NCBI GenBank assembly: GCA_002840905.1
Contig: PHDD01000013.1
Span: 73,075-137,074, forward strand
Origin: Bacteroidetes bacterium HGW-Bacteroidetes-4
GTDB lineage: Bacteria; Bacteroidota; Bacteroidia; Bacteroidales; SZUA-534
DNA: 64,000 nt
Direction of reading: 5' to 3'
The notes beneath the pieces were generated by a model, which had not been told where the DNA came from, made no database searches, and saw nothing but the letters and a program-made list of their open reading frames with translations. Numbering within the stretch: position 1 is the first letter of the stretch; the number at the start of each line of letters is the position of its first letter. Shown in pieces: positions 24,738 through 32,950 of the stretch. The position numbers and the translations under genes were made by a program.

Positions 24738-25839
24738 AAACGCGTTCCAATTGGTTTGGGCTTACATGGTAATGGTAATACTCGCCTTCAATTTGCGAAA
24801 GCACCTGGTGAATACGCTGCGGATTGGTATCGGTAATAAATATCTGACCAAAATTATTTTGCGCCACCAGCATAATAATTTGCTCTACCCGGTCGCTGTC
24901 GAGCTTATCAAACACATCGTCGAGCAACAGCAAAGGTTTAAACCCGCATTGTTGGTAAATAAACTCGAACTGTGCCAGCTTAAGGGCTACCAGATACGAC
25001 TTTTGCTGCCCCTGCGAACCCAGCCGTCGCATGGCAAAATCGCCCAGCATAAAATCCAAATCGTCTTTATGGATTCCAACGGTTGAAAAACGGGCTTGTT
25101 TATCTTTATCGCGGCTGCTTTGGAGCTGTTCTCTGAAGTTTTGATTGCTTAACCCGGAGTTGTAGATGAGTGAAACCGTTTCGCGCCCTTTCGAAATATG
25201 GGTAAAGTATTGCTGAAATACCGGTTTCATCCGGCTCACAAAGTCCTCCCTTTTAATATGAATCTGTTGTCCGGTTTCAACCAGTTCTTCGTCGTAAATA
25301 TCGAGCACTGAATCGTCAATATAACCGGTTTTTCCGTATTGTTTGAGCAAAAAATTCCGCTGGGCCAGCACCCGGTTGTAGCGCTGCAAATCGAACAGGT
25401 ATTCGCGGTCGAACTGCGAAATAATTCCATCGACAAACTTGCGGCGTTCGTCGCTTCCGCCTGTAATAAGATTAATATCGTAGGGCGAAATCATTACCAG
25501 GGGAATAAGCCCGATATGATCGGCCAGCTTTTCGTACTCTTTTTTGTTCCGTTTAAACCGCTTGCGCTTTCCGGTTTCAAAACCACAATAAATCAGTTCC
25601 TGCGAATCGTTCACCTGGTAGCGGCCTTCAACTACAAAAAGGGCATCTCCGTGTTTAATATTCACCGCATCGTTGTTGCTTAAAAAGCTTTTGCAAAACG
25701 ACAAATAATAAATGGCATCGAGAATATTGGTTTTACCCACCCCGTTGTTACCGGTAAAGCAGTTAATCTTTGAGGATAGTTCGACCTCAAGCCCACCGTA
25801 ATTCTTGAAATTTACCAATGATAAGTGTTGCAAAAACAT
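24724..25839 (-). CDS. recF: RecF recombination mediator ATPase
   Basis: SMC-like ATPase of the RecFOR pathway that directs RecA loading at single-stranded gaps. Walker A GNNGVGKT at 30-37, signature LGSQGQQKSYLVALKLAQ, Walker B PLLLLDDVFDKLDSDR. The 371-residue length is typical. The DUF721 gene follows with an overlap. No dnaN or gyrB is adjacent, unlike many other phyla. Confidence 0.95.
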   Translation of the reverse strand: MFLQHLSLVNFKNYGGLEVELSSKINCFTGNNGVGKTNILDAIYYLSFCKSFLSNNDAVNIKHGDALFVVEGRYQVNDSQELIYCGFETGKRKRFKRNKKEYEKLADHIGLIPLVMISPYDINLITGGSDERRKFVDGIISQFDREYLFDLQRYNRVLAQRNFLLKQYGKTGYIDDSVLDIYDEELVETGQQIHIKREDFVSRMKPVFQQYFTHISKGRETVSLIYNSGLSNQNFREQLQSSRDKDKQARFSTVGIHKDDLDFMLGDFAMRRLGSQGQQKSYLVALKLAQFEFIYQQCGFKPLLLLDDVFDKLDSDRVEQIIMLVAQNNFGQIFITDTNPQRIHQVLSQIEGEYYHYHVSPNQLERVYETI

Positions 25840-25887
25840 AGCCCAAAGATAGCTAAATTCGCGAGGCTCCGTAAACGAAAAGACACA

Positions 25888-25920
25888 AAAAAATCCTCCG
25901 GAGGGCTCCGGAGGATTTTA
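25888..25920. terminator. strong intrinsic terminator hairpin
   Basis: AAATCCTCCGGAG pairs with CTCCGGAGGATTT around a 2-base loop, with A- and T-runs on the outside. It lies upstream of recF and about 300 bp downstream of the LytTR regulator gene, so it probably stops that long transcript. Confidence 0.8.
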
Positions 25921-26072
25921 ACTCCCTTGTTTGTTTACCTGCATTAAATTAACCACGAAACTTTATCCATTAACCATCATACGCCTTGCTATAAAATTTA
26001 ATTGGCAAAACATCTACCAAACATAAAATATAGGCCTGGTAGTAAATTCTATAGCAAAAGGGAGTTTTTCTC

Positions 26073-26206
26073 TTTACTTCAATTTTATTAGAACACCATT
26101 TAATCACCGTTTGATTAAACTGAAGTAAAATTACAACGACTTTTTTTCTAAAAAGGGTACAATGTGATTCTGCAATTAATTAAAAGGAATCTGATTCCGT
26201 TAATTG
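26073..26206. other. non-coding stretch with nested palindromes
   Basis: The 25840-26232 gap has no gene. Beyond the terminator it holds TTTACTTCA (26073-26081) pairing with TGAAGTAAA (26121-26129), enclosing TTTAATCA/TGATTAAA (26099-26106 and 26112-26119, 5-base loop). Then comes a second dyad: CAATTAA (26173-26179) with TTAATTG (26200-26206) enclosing GGAATC-T-GATTCC (26186-26198). Both could be structures in a long 3' untranslated region, a small RNA, or protein-binding sites. Nothing else is recognised. Confidence 0.4.
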
Positions 26207-26232
26207 AGAAAGTGCAACTTGGGTTAACTTTA

Positions 26233-26982
26233 TCAGGTTAATCCTTCAATTACTTCGAGCAGTTTTTGTTTTTTGCGCTGGCTAACGGGAATCTGCGATT
26301 TATCGGTCAATATCACATAGCCGCCGTCTTTTTTGTCGAAGCGGGCTATGAATTTCAGGTTTATCAGGTGCGACTGGTGAACCCTGAAAAAACCATAGTT
26401 TCCCAACAAATCTTCGTACTCTTTTAAGCCATGCGAAATAACAATACGTTCGCCTGTAGCCAGGTAAAAGGTGGTGTAATTGTTATCGGCTTCGCAACGC
26501 ATAATATCGCAAACACTTACCAGGTGGATGCTTTCGCTGGTTTTCAACACAATTTTTTTACCTTCTTTACGGATGTTTTCGGCATTATAAAAAAACGCAT
26601 CCATCTTTAACTGGTGGTTTGCCGTACCTTGCTCGGCCAATACCCGATCGATTGCTGCTTTTAGCTCCGATTCGCTTACCGGTTTTAATATGTAATCGAA
26701 AGCACTGAACTTGATGGCTTTCATGGCATATTCCTGATGGGCCGTAATAAAGATAATCTTAAATTGTATGGGTTTTAAGAGGTTCAGAATATCGAAACCC
26801 GTTCCATCGGTCAAATCCACATCCAGAAAAACAAGGTCGGGCTTGAGCGAAGGTAATAGTTCAACGGCGGTTTTAACCGAATCGGCCTGGCCCACCACTT
26901 CAATATCCTTAAAGCTCTCACTCAGCAGATCAGTTATTGTTTGTCTCGAAAAAAATTCATCGTCAACAACTACAACTCTCAT
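26233..26982 (-). CDS. LytTR-family response regulator
   Basis: Two-component response regulator. Receiver domain with acidic pocket D7-D8, phosphorylation site D54 (LVFLDVDL), T/A switch FITAH and K near 104 (YILKPVSE). A C-terminal LytTR DNA-binding domain follows from about residue 140 (FYNAENIRKEGKKIVLKTSESIHLVSVCDIMRCEADNNYTTFYL...). The start at 26982 begins exactly at the receiver fold; the frame reaches 27051 only through a TTG, and a TAnnTTTG promoter element (27012-27019) lies within that extension. No histidine kinase is adjacent, so its partner is elsewhere. Confidence 0.92.
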   Translation of the reverse strand: MRVVVVDDEFFSRQTITDLLSESFKDIEVVGQADSVKTAVELLPSLKPDLVFLDVDLTDGTGFDILNLLKPIQFKIIFITAHQEYAMKAIKFSAFDYILKPVSESELKAAIDRVLAEQGTANHQLKMDAFFYNAENIRKEGKKIVLKTSESIHLVSVCDIMRCEADNNYTTFYLATGERIVISHGLKEYEDLLGNYGFFRVHQSHLINLKFIARFDKKDGGYVILTDKSQIPVSQRKKQKLLEVIEGLT

Positions 26983-27179
26983 CTCATCGGGTTTATTTGG
27001 AAAATTATTGCCAAATATAAATATATCCGCAAAATAAACTATTAAAACCAAAGAAATTCATGGTTTTATCCATTTAAAAAAGCATCCTTTTGTATTGACT
27101 TATGATTATAGCAACCAACGCCTGAAATGCCTGCATCAAACAAAAGTGAAAGATTATTTCCTTAAATGATAAAAAGGAT

Positions 27180-27187
27180 TATTTTTG
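27180..27187 (+). promoter_or_regulatory. TAnnTTTG promoter element for the TPR protein gene
   Basis: TATTTTTG with TTTC at 27157-27160 (19-base spacing) as a near-match to the -33 TTTG. It contains the TTG that would otherwise be an upstream start. Confidence 0.5.
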
Positions 27188-27217
27188 CCAAGAATTTCCG
27201 TAAATAAAAAAGCTATT

Positions 27218-27907
27218 ATGTCAAAAAAGAATATGAAGCAGGAAGACAACCTGCAGGAATTTGAAAGTGCTTTAACCCGTACCGAACAATTTATTGAAGA
27301 CAACCAGAAATTACTTTCGTACATTGTTTTGGGTGCTTTAGTTATTGTATCAGGCTACCTGGCCTTCCAAAAGTTTATTATTGATCCTAAAGAAGACGAA
27401 GCCCGGTCGTACATGTTTGTTGCCGAGCAATACTTTCAGAAAGACTCATTTAACCTGGCGTTGAACGGCGACGGTAATTACTATGGTTTTATCGATATTA
27501 TGGATGAGTTTGGCATGACCAAAGCAGCCAACTTATCGAAGTATTATGCCGGCATCAGTTACCTGCACCTGGGCGATTACGAGGCAGCTATCGATTACCT
27601 GAAAAAATTCAAATCGACCGACCTTATCATTAGCTCGGTAGCTAAAGGAGCTATGGGCGATGCTTACACCGAACTGGGTGATTACGGCAAGGCCTTGTCG
27701 TACTACATGGCAGCAGCCAAAGATAAGTCCAACGATTTTTCGAGCCCCATTTATCTGAACAAGGCAGCCATTATTTACGAACAAGAAGGCGAATACCAAA
27801 AAGCCATTGCTTTGTACGAAAAGTTGAAAACCGACTACCCGCAATCGCAGGAAGGTCGTCAGGCAGAAAAAATGATTGCAAAAGCCAAACTGGCTTTAGA
27901 AAAATAG
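27218..27907 (+). CDS. membrane-anchored tetratricopeptide repeat protein
   Basis: About 229 residues with a single membrane helix near the N-terminus (about 33-52, LLSYIVLGALVIVSGYLAF) and TPR repeats beyond it (AKYYAGISYLHLGDYEAAIDYLKKF, AMGDAYTELGDYGKALSYYMAA, NKAAIIYEQEGEYQKAIALYEKL). The layout resembles YfgM, a periplasmic-facing partner of the secretion and chaperone machinery, but the identity is not certain. The ATG at 27218 is chosen because the upstream TTG at 27185 is part of a promoter element. The gene lies directly before ribH and ends in its own terminator. Confidence 0.82.
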   Translation: MSKKNMKQEDNLQEFESALTRTEQFIEDNQKLLSYIVLGALVIVSGYLAFQKFIIDPKEDEARSYMFVAEQYFQKDSFNLALNGDGNYYGFIDIMDEFGMTKAANLSKYYAGISYLHLGDYEAAIDYLKKFKSTDLIISSVAKGAMGDAYTELGDYGKALSYYMAAAKDKSNDFSSPIYLNKAAIIYEQEGEYQKAIALYEKLKTDYPQSQEGRQAEKMIAKAKLALEK

Positions 27908-27928
27908 CCGTTAATCAATAATATTTAT

Positions 27929-27970
27929 AAAAAGTATCATTAACTTATCCGGGTTTTTGATACTTTTTTT
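27929..27970 (+). terminator. intrinsic terminator between the TPR gene and ribH
   Basis: AAAAGTATCA pairs with TGATACTTTT around an 18-base loop and runs into a long T-tract. Confidence 0.7.
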
Positions 27971-27991
27971 TTACTTAATCTTACTAAACAT

Positions 27992-28492
27992 ATGGCAACC
28001 TCTTTAAAAAACCTGAGCGATTACAACATGCTGTTGGTAGCCGATGCCGGCAACATGAAATTTGGCATTGTAGTAGCCGAATGGAACAGCGAAATTACCG
28101 AAGCACTTTACCAGGGAGCCTACACTACCCTGCTAAAGCACGGAGCTAAAGAAGAAAACATTATCCGTAAATACGTGCCCGGAACCTTTGAGTTGACGCT
28201 GGGCGCCCAACTCATTGCGCAAAATACCGATGTAGATGCCGTTATTGTTTTAGGCTGTGTAATCCAGGGCGAAACCCGTCACTTCGATTTTATTTGCCAG
28301 GGAATCACCCAGGGCATTACCACCCTGAATATGGATTACAGCATGCCCTTTATTTTTGGCGTGCTAACCACCGACAACCAACAACAGGCTTTAGACCGCG
28401 CCGGAGGCAAGCATGGCAACAAAGGCAACGAGGCCGCTGTTACCGCTATTAAAATGGTGAGCCTGCAACGCAGCCTGGAATCAGTGGAATAA
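27992..28492 (+). CDS. ribH: 6,7-dimethyl-8-ribityllumazine synthase
   Basis: Penultimate enzyme of riboflavin synthesis, joining the ribityl pyrimidine with dihydroxybutanone phosphate. Substrate loop FGIVVAEWNSEIT (W31), VPGTFELTLGAQ, and H97 in GETRHFDF, the proton-transfer histidine. The 166-residue length suits the 60-meric or pentameric enzyme. No FMN riboswitch is recognisable upstream. Alone, with the other rib genes outside the window. Confidence 0.95.
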   Translation: MATSLKNLSDYNMLLVADAGNMKFGIVVAEWNSEITEALYQGAYTTLLKHGAKEENIIRKYVPGTFELTLGAQLIAQNTDVDAVIVLGCVIQGETRHFDFICQGITQGITTLNMDYSMPFIFGVLTTDNQQQALDRAGGKHGNKGNEAAVTAIKMVSLQRSLESVE

Positions 28493-28665
28493 AAGAACGT
28501 ATTTATTACCGAATAAGCACAGGGAGCAGCCCATAACCAAGGGTTCTGCTCCTTTTGTTTTATTCGGCTTTTCACTATTACCTGGCTTCATTTACCTCAG
28601 CCCCCAAGCTTTAAAAACACCCGCCCTAATTCCCTAAAATAAACCCCTGCAACCAGCAATAAAAC
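28493..28665. other. non-coding DNA after ribH
   Basis: No gene. It leads into the 22-bp repeat array; one partly matching unit may begin at 28644. Confidence 0.4.
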
Positions 28666-28885
28666 CGTATAGACGAAAATAAATAATCGTATTGACGCTT
28701 TTAAAAAATCGTATCGATGCAAATTTATATTCGTATAGATAAAAATTTAAAAACCTCTTGATGTTTTTATTTTTTCGTATAGACCAAAGTTTAAAAACCT
28801 CTTGATGTTTTTATTTTTTCATATAGACGATTTTCTAAAAACCTCTTGAGGTTTTTTAAAAAGGGAATTGATATTTTTGAAAAAC
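28666..28885. repeat. phased 22-bp repeat array, ten units without indels
   Basis: Ten consecutive units of exactly 22 bp, each a 10-bp core and a 12-bp spacer that is almost only A and T. Cores begin at 28666, 28688, 28710, 28732, 28754, 28776, 28798, 28820, 28842 and 28864. They read CGTATAGACG, CGTATTGACG, CGTATCGATG, CGTATAGATA, CCTCTTGATG, CGTATAGACC, CCTCTTGATG, CATATAGACG, CCTCTTGAGG and GGAATTGATA. The last unit is degenerate. Units 5 and 7 are identical over the full 22 bp. The period is close to two helical turns, so all cores face the same side of the helix. The length and layout recall iterons or a multi-site protein-binding array; no function is known. Confidence 0.85.
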
Positions 28886-29155
28886 CGTCATTAGGTAATT
28901 ATTGGTTTGCCGTTAAAGCAATAAGAATAGATGCATACGACTTTGGGTCAGCCTCTATAGCAGGTAATACAATCGAAACTATTATAACACAGAGAAACAC
29001 TGAGATGCACAAAGGCGCACCGGGAAGCAAATGCGGTCTTTAGGCAAGGCCTTTAGCTGGTAAATACGTGGAACCTGGAGAACCACCGGCAAACTTCATC
29101 CTGAACAGCAGACCGGCTGTTGCAACAACTCTTTAAACCAAACAAAACAGTACAT
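28886..29155. other. non-coding DNA with a short 10-bp periodicity
   Basis: No credible gene. CAC recurs every 10 bp, ending at 28990, 29000, 29010 and 29020, in purine-rich units (AGAGAAACAC, TGAGATGCAC, AAAGGCGCAC). The rest shows nothing recognisable. Confidence 0.4.
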
Positions 29156-29156
29156 A

Positions 29157-29188
29157 AAAAAACCCGGACGAACCGGGCTTTTGTTTTT
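29157..29188. terminator. intrinsic terminator downstream of yidC
   Basis: CCCGG (29163-29167) pairs with CCGGG (29173-29177), extended by A/T pairs. On the minus strand a run of T follows. Confidence 0.75.
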
Positions 29189-29199
29189 TTATTTTTTAA

Positions 29200-31077
29200 T
29201 TAGCGTTTGGGAGGCTGATAACCTTTTTGTTTGGCCATATCCTCGAGGCGCTGTTGCCATTTCGATTTTTGCGGGGCCTTTTTATTGGCCGATGCCGCTT
29301 TCAGTTTGGCCAGAATCTCGTCGTCGTTAATGGTACGGCGAATGGCCCAGGTTTGAATGATGGTAATTAACAGCGACAAGAAGTAATAATAACTTAAAGC
29401 CGATGCGTAACTGTTAAACCAGAACAGCATCATTACAGGCATCATATACATCATCATCTTCATTCCCGGAATCTTTTGATTGCTCATGCTCATCTGGTCG
29501 TTAAACTTCATGTAAACGATGTTCACCACCGTCATTAGCAAACACCAAAGACTAATGTGGTCGCCAAAACCAAAAGGAACAGTAAAGGGCAGGTTGATTA
29601 CCGCGTCGTAAGTAGAAAGGTCGGTAGCCCAAAGGAAGGCTTCCTGGCGCAACTCAATAGAGTTGGGGAAGAATCGGAACATAGCAATCAGGAGCGGCAT
29701 CTGGAAAAGCAAAGGCAAACATCCGCCCATGGGGCTCACGCCCACCTTTTTGTAAAGGGCCATGGTAGCCTGTTGCTTTTTCATGGCATCTTCCTGCTTC
29801 GGAAACTTCTCACTAATCTTATCCACCTCGGGCTTAAGGGCCTTCATTTTGGCGGTCGACATGTACGATTTATAGGTAAAGGGGAAAATCAGCAGCTTGA
29901 TTATAATGGTCATCAGCAAGATAATTAATCCGTAATTACCCATGTATTTTCCCAAAAAGTTAAACAAAGGAATCACCAAACCCACGTTCACCCAGCGAAT
30001 AATACTCATACCCAATTCAATAACCCGCTCCAAATCGATGTCCATTTTGCGGAGCGTTTTATAATGGTTGGGGCCAAAGTAAAACGACATGGGATAATCG
30101 AGGCTTTGTTTGGCATCGTAGGGAAGCGAAATAGACGCTGAAAACTGTTTCAGGAAATTGGGGTTGATGACTTCCTTTTCGGTTTTCACCAGGGCATTGC
30201 TGAAATAATTATCGGCAATTAAAGCTACGTTAAAGAATTGCTGCTTAAACGAAATCCATTTAACCGGAGTGGTCAGGTCTTTTTGGTCGGAGTCGGAGCG
30301 CATGTTCAGGCTTTCCACATCGGCCTCGTGAAACTTGTAAAACACGGTCGAGTTGGTTTCTTCCCAGCTGCGTCCCTTTTCCTGTCCGGTAATGTAACTT
30401 TTCCAGTTCAGGGTAAGGTAACCGGTATTGGTCGAAATATCGGCCTGTAAGCCTTCAATTTTTATATCGAAATCAACCACGTAACTTTCAGGATTGATGG
30501 TATAGCGGTATTCCACATATTTACCAGGGGTTACCATAAGTCGGAAGGCAAAGGTTTCGGCCTTGTCGGTAACCACTTTGCCGTTGGTTCCCTCAACCAG
30601 CTCAAAAAACAGGTTGTTGGTAGCAATGCTCCGGTTTTTGGCAAAAAAGTTAAGGCCAAATTCGGTAGAATCGCCCGAGAAAAGAATCAGCGGGGTGCCA
30701 TCGTATTTTTTATAGTTTTTAAGCTCGGCCGAATAAATACGCCCGCCTTTATTGCTAAACTGAAGTTTGATTAGGTCGTTCTCAGCGGTGTAGAATTCCC
30801 GTTCGCCTTTGGCTGCCGGGGCAAAATCACCATAAAACTGGTTTAGCTGGTCGTTGGTGTTTGCTGTATTACCAGTTTCATTTGCTGAGATTACAGGACT
30901 TTGTTTTTGTTGGTTTTCGATGACAAGTTCCTGTTTGTTTCTCTCGCGCTCTATCTGAGCAATGGAATCTTGTCGGCGTTGTTCGGCAATTTGCTGTTCA
31001 GTAGGCCGGGTAAAATAGCTCCAGGTAAATAACACCCCTACAATCAGCACCAGGCCTATCCATGAATTTTTATCCAT
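29200..31077 (-). CDS. yidC: YidC membrane protein insertase
   Basis: Inserts and folds inner-membrane proteins, alone or with SecYEG. Residues 5-22 are the first membrane helix, about 60-370 the periplasmic beta-sandwich domain of the Gram-negative form, and about 380-600 the conserved 60KD_IMP core with five helices (GNYGLIILLMTIIIKLLIFPFTYKSYMSTAKMKALKPE, MGGCLPLLFQMPLLIAMF). The C-terminal tail is basic (KKAPQKSKWQQRL...PPKR), fitting ribosome contact. The 26-bp gap after pyrG suggests a shared transcript. Confidence 0.96.
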   Translation of the reverse strand: MDKNSWIGLVLIVGVLFTWSYFTRPTEQQIAEQRRQDSIAQIERERNKQELVIENQQKQSPVISANETGNTANTNDQLNQFYGDFAPAAKGEREFYTAENDLIKLQFSNKGGRIYSAELKNYKKYDGTPLILFSGDSTEFGLNFFAKNRSIATNNLFFELVEGTNGKVVTDKAETFAFRLMVTPGKYVEYRYTINPESYVVDFDIKIEGLQADISTNTGYLTLNWKSYITGQEKGRSWEETNSTVFYKFHEADVESLNMRSDSDQKDLTTPVKWISFKQQFFNVALIADNYFSNALVKTEKEVINPNFLKQFSASISLPYDAKQSLDYPMSFYFGPNHYKTLRKMDIDLERVIELGMSIIRWVNVGLVIPLFNFLGKYMGNYGLIILLMTIIIKLLIFPFTYKSYMSTAKMKALKPEVDKISEKFPKQEDAMKKQQATMALYKKVGVSPMGGCLPLLFQMPLLIAMFRFFPNSIELRQEAFLWATDLSTYDAVINLPFTVPFGFGDHISLWCLLMTVVNIVYMKFNDQMSMSNQKIPGMKMMMYMMPVMMLFWFNSYASALSYYYFLSLLITIIQTWAIRRTINDDEILAKLKAASANKKAPQKSKWQQRLEDMAKQKGYQPPKR

Positions 31078-31103
31078 AATATAATTAAAGTTTACAAAAA
31101 TAT

Positions 31104-32702
31104 TTACTCTAAAACCGCTTTAACAAAACTCACAAACAGCGGATGTGGCTTAACAACGGTACTCCGGTATTCGGGATGAAACTGCACCCCGACAAACCAT
31201 TTATGCGATGGTATTTCGACAATCTCAACCAGGTTGGTTTCGGGGTTGATACCCACGGGCACCATGCCGGCATTTTTAAAATCGTCGAAATATTTGTCGT
31301 TAAATTCATAGCGATGCCTGTGCCTTTCTTCAATCAGGGTTTCGCCGTAGGCTTTATAGGCATTGCTTTTTTTATCGATGCGGCAGGGATAAGCACCCAA
31401 TCGCATGGTTCCCCCTTTTTCGAGCACATTTTTTTGCTCTTCCATAATATCAATCACCGGATAAGGCGTTTTCTCGTCCATTTCCGATGAATTTGCTTTT
31501 TCGAAACCGAGCACGTTGCGGGCAAACTCAATGACGGCACATTGCATTCCCAGGCAAACGCCAAAAAAGGGTACGTTGTTTTCGCGGGCATATTTTACCG
31601 CCAGAATTTTACCTTCCATGCCCCGATGTCCAAAACCCGGAGCCACAAGAACCCCTTTCATGGGCTTCAGCAACTCTTCGTAGTTTTTGCGGGTAATATT
31701 TTCGGAGTGAATCCAGTGCAGGTTTACTTTGCAGTTATTAACCGCTCCCGCATGAATAAACGATTCGGCAATCGATTTATAAGCATCCTGAAGTTCTACA
31801 TATTTACCCACCAAAGCAACATCGACGGTTCGTTCGGGGTTTTTATACTTACTCAGGAACTCTTTCCAGGCGATAAGCTCGGGGTTCTTTTCGACGGGCA
31901 TCCCGAATTTTTCGAGCACCCGTTTATCCAATTCTTCTTCCTGCATTTTAATGGGCACCTCGTAAATGGTACACACATCAATCGATTGGATTACGTTGCC
32001 AATATTTACATTACAGAACAAGGCTACTTTGGCACGAATATCTTCGGTAAGTTCTCTTTCGGTACGCAATACTAAAATATCGGGTTGTACCCCGGCTTCG
32101 AGCAAAAGTTTTACCGAATGTTGGGTGGGTTTGGTTTTCAACTCACCCGATGCGCTCAGGTAAGGAACCAGCGTAAGGTGAATTACCAGGGCGTTTTGTC
32201 CCAGCTCCCACTTTAACTGACGAACTGTTTCAATATAGGGTAATGATTCAATATCGCCCACCGTACCGCCAATTTCGGTAATTACAAAGTCGTATTTGTA
32301 TTTGTTTCCCAGAATTTTTATGCGGCGTTTAATTTCATCGGTAATGTGCGGGATTATCTGTACGGTTTTTCCCAAAAAATCGCCCCGTCGTTCCTTTTCA
32401 ATTACCGATTTATAAATGCTTCCTGTAGTAACATTGTTTGCCTGCGATGTGGGCACATTCAAAAACCGTTCGTAATGCCCAAGGTCCAAATCAGTTTCGG
32501 CGCCATCGTCGGTTACAAAGCATTCGCCATGTTCGTAGGGGTTAAGTGTTCCGGGATCGACATTCAAATAAGGATCGAGCTTTTGAATGGTTACAGAAAA
32601 ACCCCTTGACTGCAGCAGCTTGGCTAATGAAGCTGAAATTATTCCTTTGCCCAACGACGATGTTACTCCGCCGGTTACAAATATGTATCTGGTAGTTGAC
32701 AA
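31104..32702 (-). CDS. pyrG: CTP synthase
   Basis: Makes CTP from UTP, ATP and glutamine. The N-terminal synthetase domain shows [22 protein letters not shown] (P-loop) and [21 protein letters not shown]. The C-terminal class I glutaminase has the nucleophile in FGVCLGMQC and the His/Glu pair in GVQFHPEY. The 532-residue length is normal. It lies upstream of yidC on the minus strand, a frequent Bacteroidota pairing. TACTTTTG at 32735-32742 on the minus strand is a probable promoter element. Confidence 0.96.
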   Translation of the reverse strand: MSTTRYIFVTGGVTSSLGKGIISASLAKLLQSRGFSVTIQKLDPYLNVDPGTLNPYEHGECFVTDDGAETDLDLGHYERFLNVPTSQANNVTTGSIYKSVIEKERRGDFLGKTVQIIPHITDEIKRRIKILGNKYKYDFVITEIGGTVGDIESLPYIETVRQLKWELGQNALVIHLTLVPYLSASGELKTKPTQHSVKLLLEAGVQPDILVLRTERELTEDIRAKVALFCNVNIGNVIQSIDVCTIYEVPIKMQEEELDKRVLEKFGMPVEKNPELIAWKEFLSKYKNPERTVDVALVGKYVELQDAYKSIAESFIHAGAVNNCKVNLHWIHSENITRKNYEELLKPMKGVLVAPGFGHRGMEGKILAVKYARENNVPFFGVCLGMQCAVIEFARNVLGFEKANSSEMDEKTPYPVIDIMEEQKNVLEKGGTMRLGAYPCRIDKKSNAYKAYGETLIEERHRHRYEFNDKYFDDFKNAGMVPVGINPETNLVEIVEIPSHKWFVGVQFHPEYRSTVVKPHPLFVSFVKAVLE

Positions 32703-32921
32703 TTTTGCTATTTTTTAAAAATTTAACACCTGCACAAAAGTACATTATTAATTCAATTCTTAATAATTGCTTTAAATAAAATACCGTTTTAACCCGGCTT
32801 AATATAGAATACTCCCGGTAAACAAAGCGGTTATCGGGTAGTACGCAATTGAATATCAAGCCAAAAAAGATTCTGCTTTTTTAACATTCAAACAAAAATC
32901 AGGGAACAAGCCTCCAAAGCA

Positions 32922-32944
32922 ATGCCGGATTTTTGGTCCGGCAT
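32922..32944. other. perfect 8-bp hairpin after the DUF349 gene
   Basis: ATGCCGGA, 7-base loop, TCCGGCAT, starting 7 bases past the DUF349 stop codon. There is no T-run on the minus strand, so it may be a 3' end stabiliser or a factor-dependent end rather than a canonical terminator. Confidence 0.45.
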
Positions 32945-32950
32945 CGACAG

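Noticed and set aside
27908-27991. FMN riboswitch upstream of ribH
   Set aside because: The short gap contains only a terminator hairpin and no conserved RFN element.
28666-28885. CRISPR array interpretation of the 22-bp repeats
   Set aside because: The between-core segments are only 12 bp and nearly pure A/T, cores are not identical, and no cas genes are present.
28846-29043. 65-codon open frame downstream of the repeat array
   Set aside because: It begins inside the 22-bp repeat units, shows no domain or signal, and runs through the 10-bp periodic stretch; composition looks non-coding.
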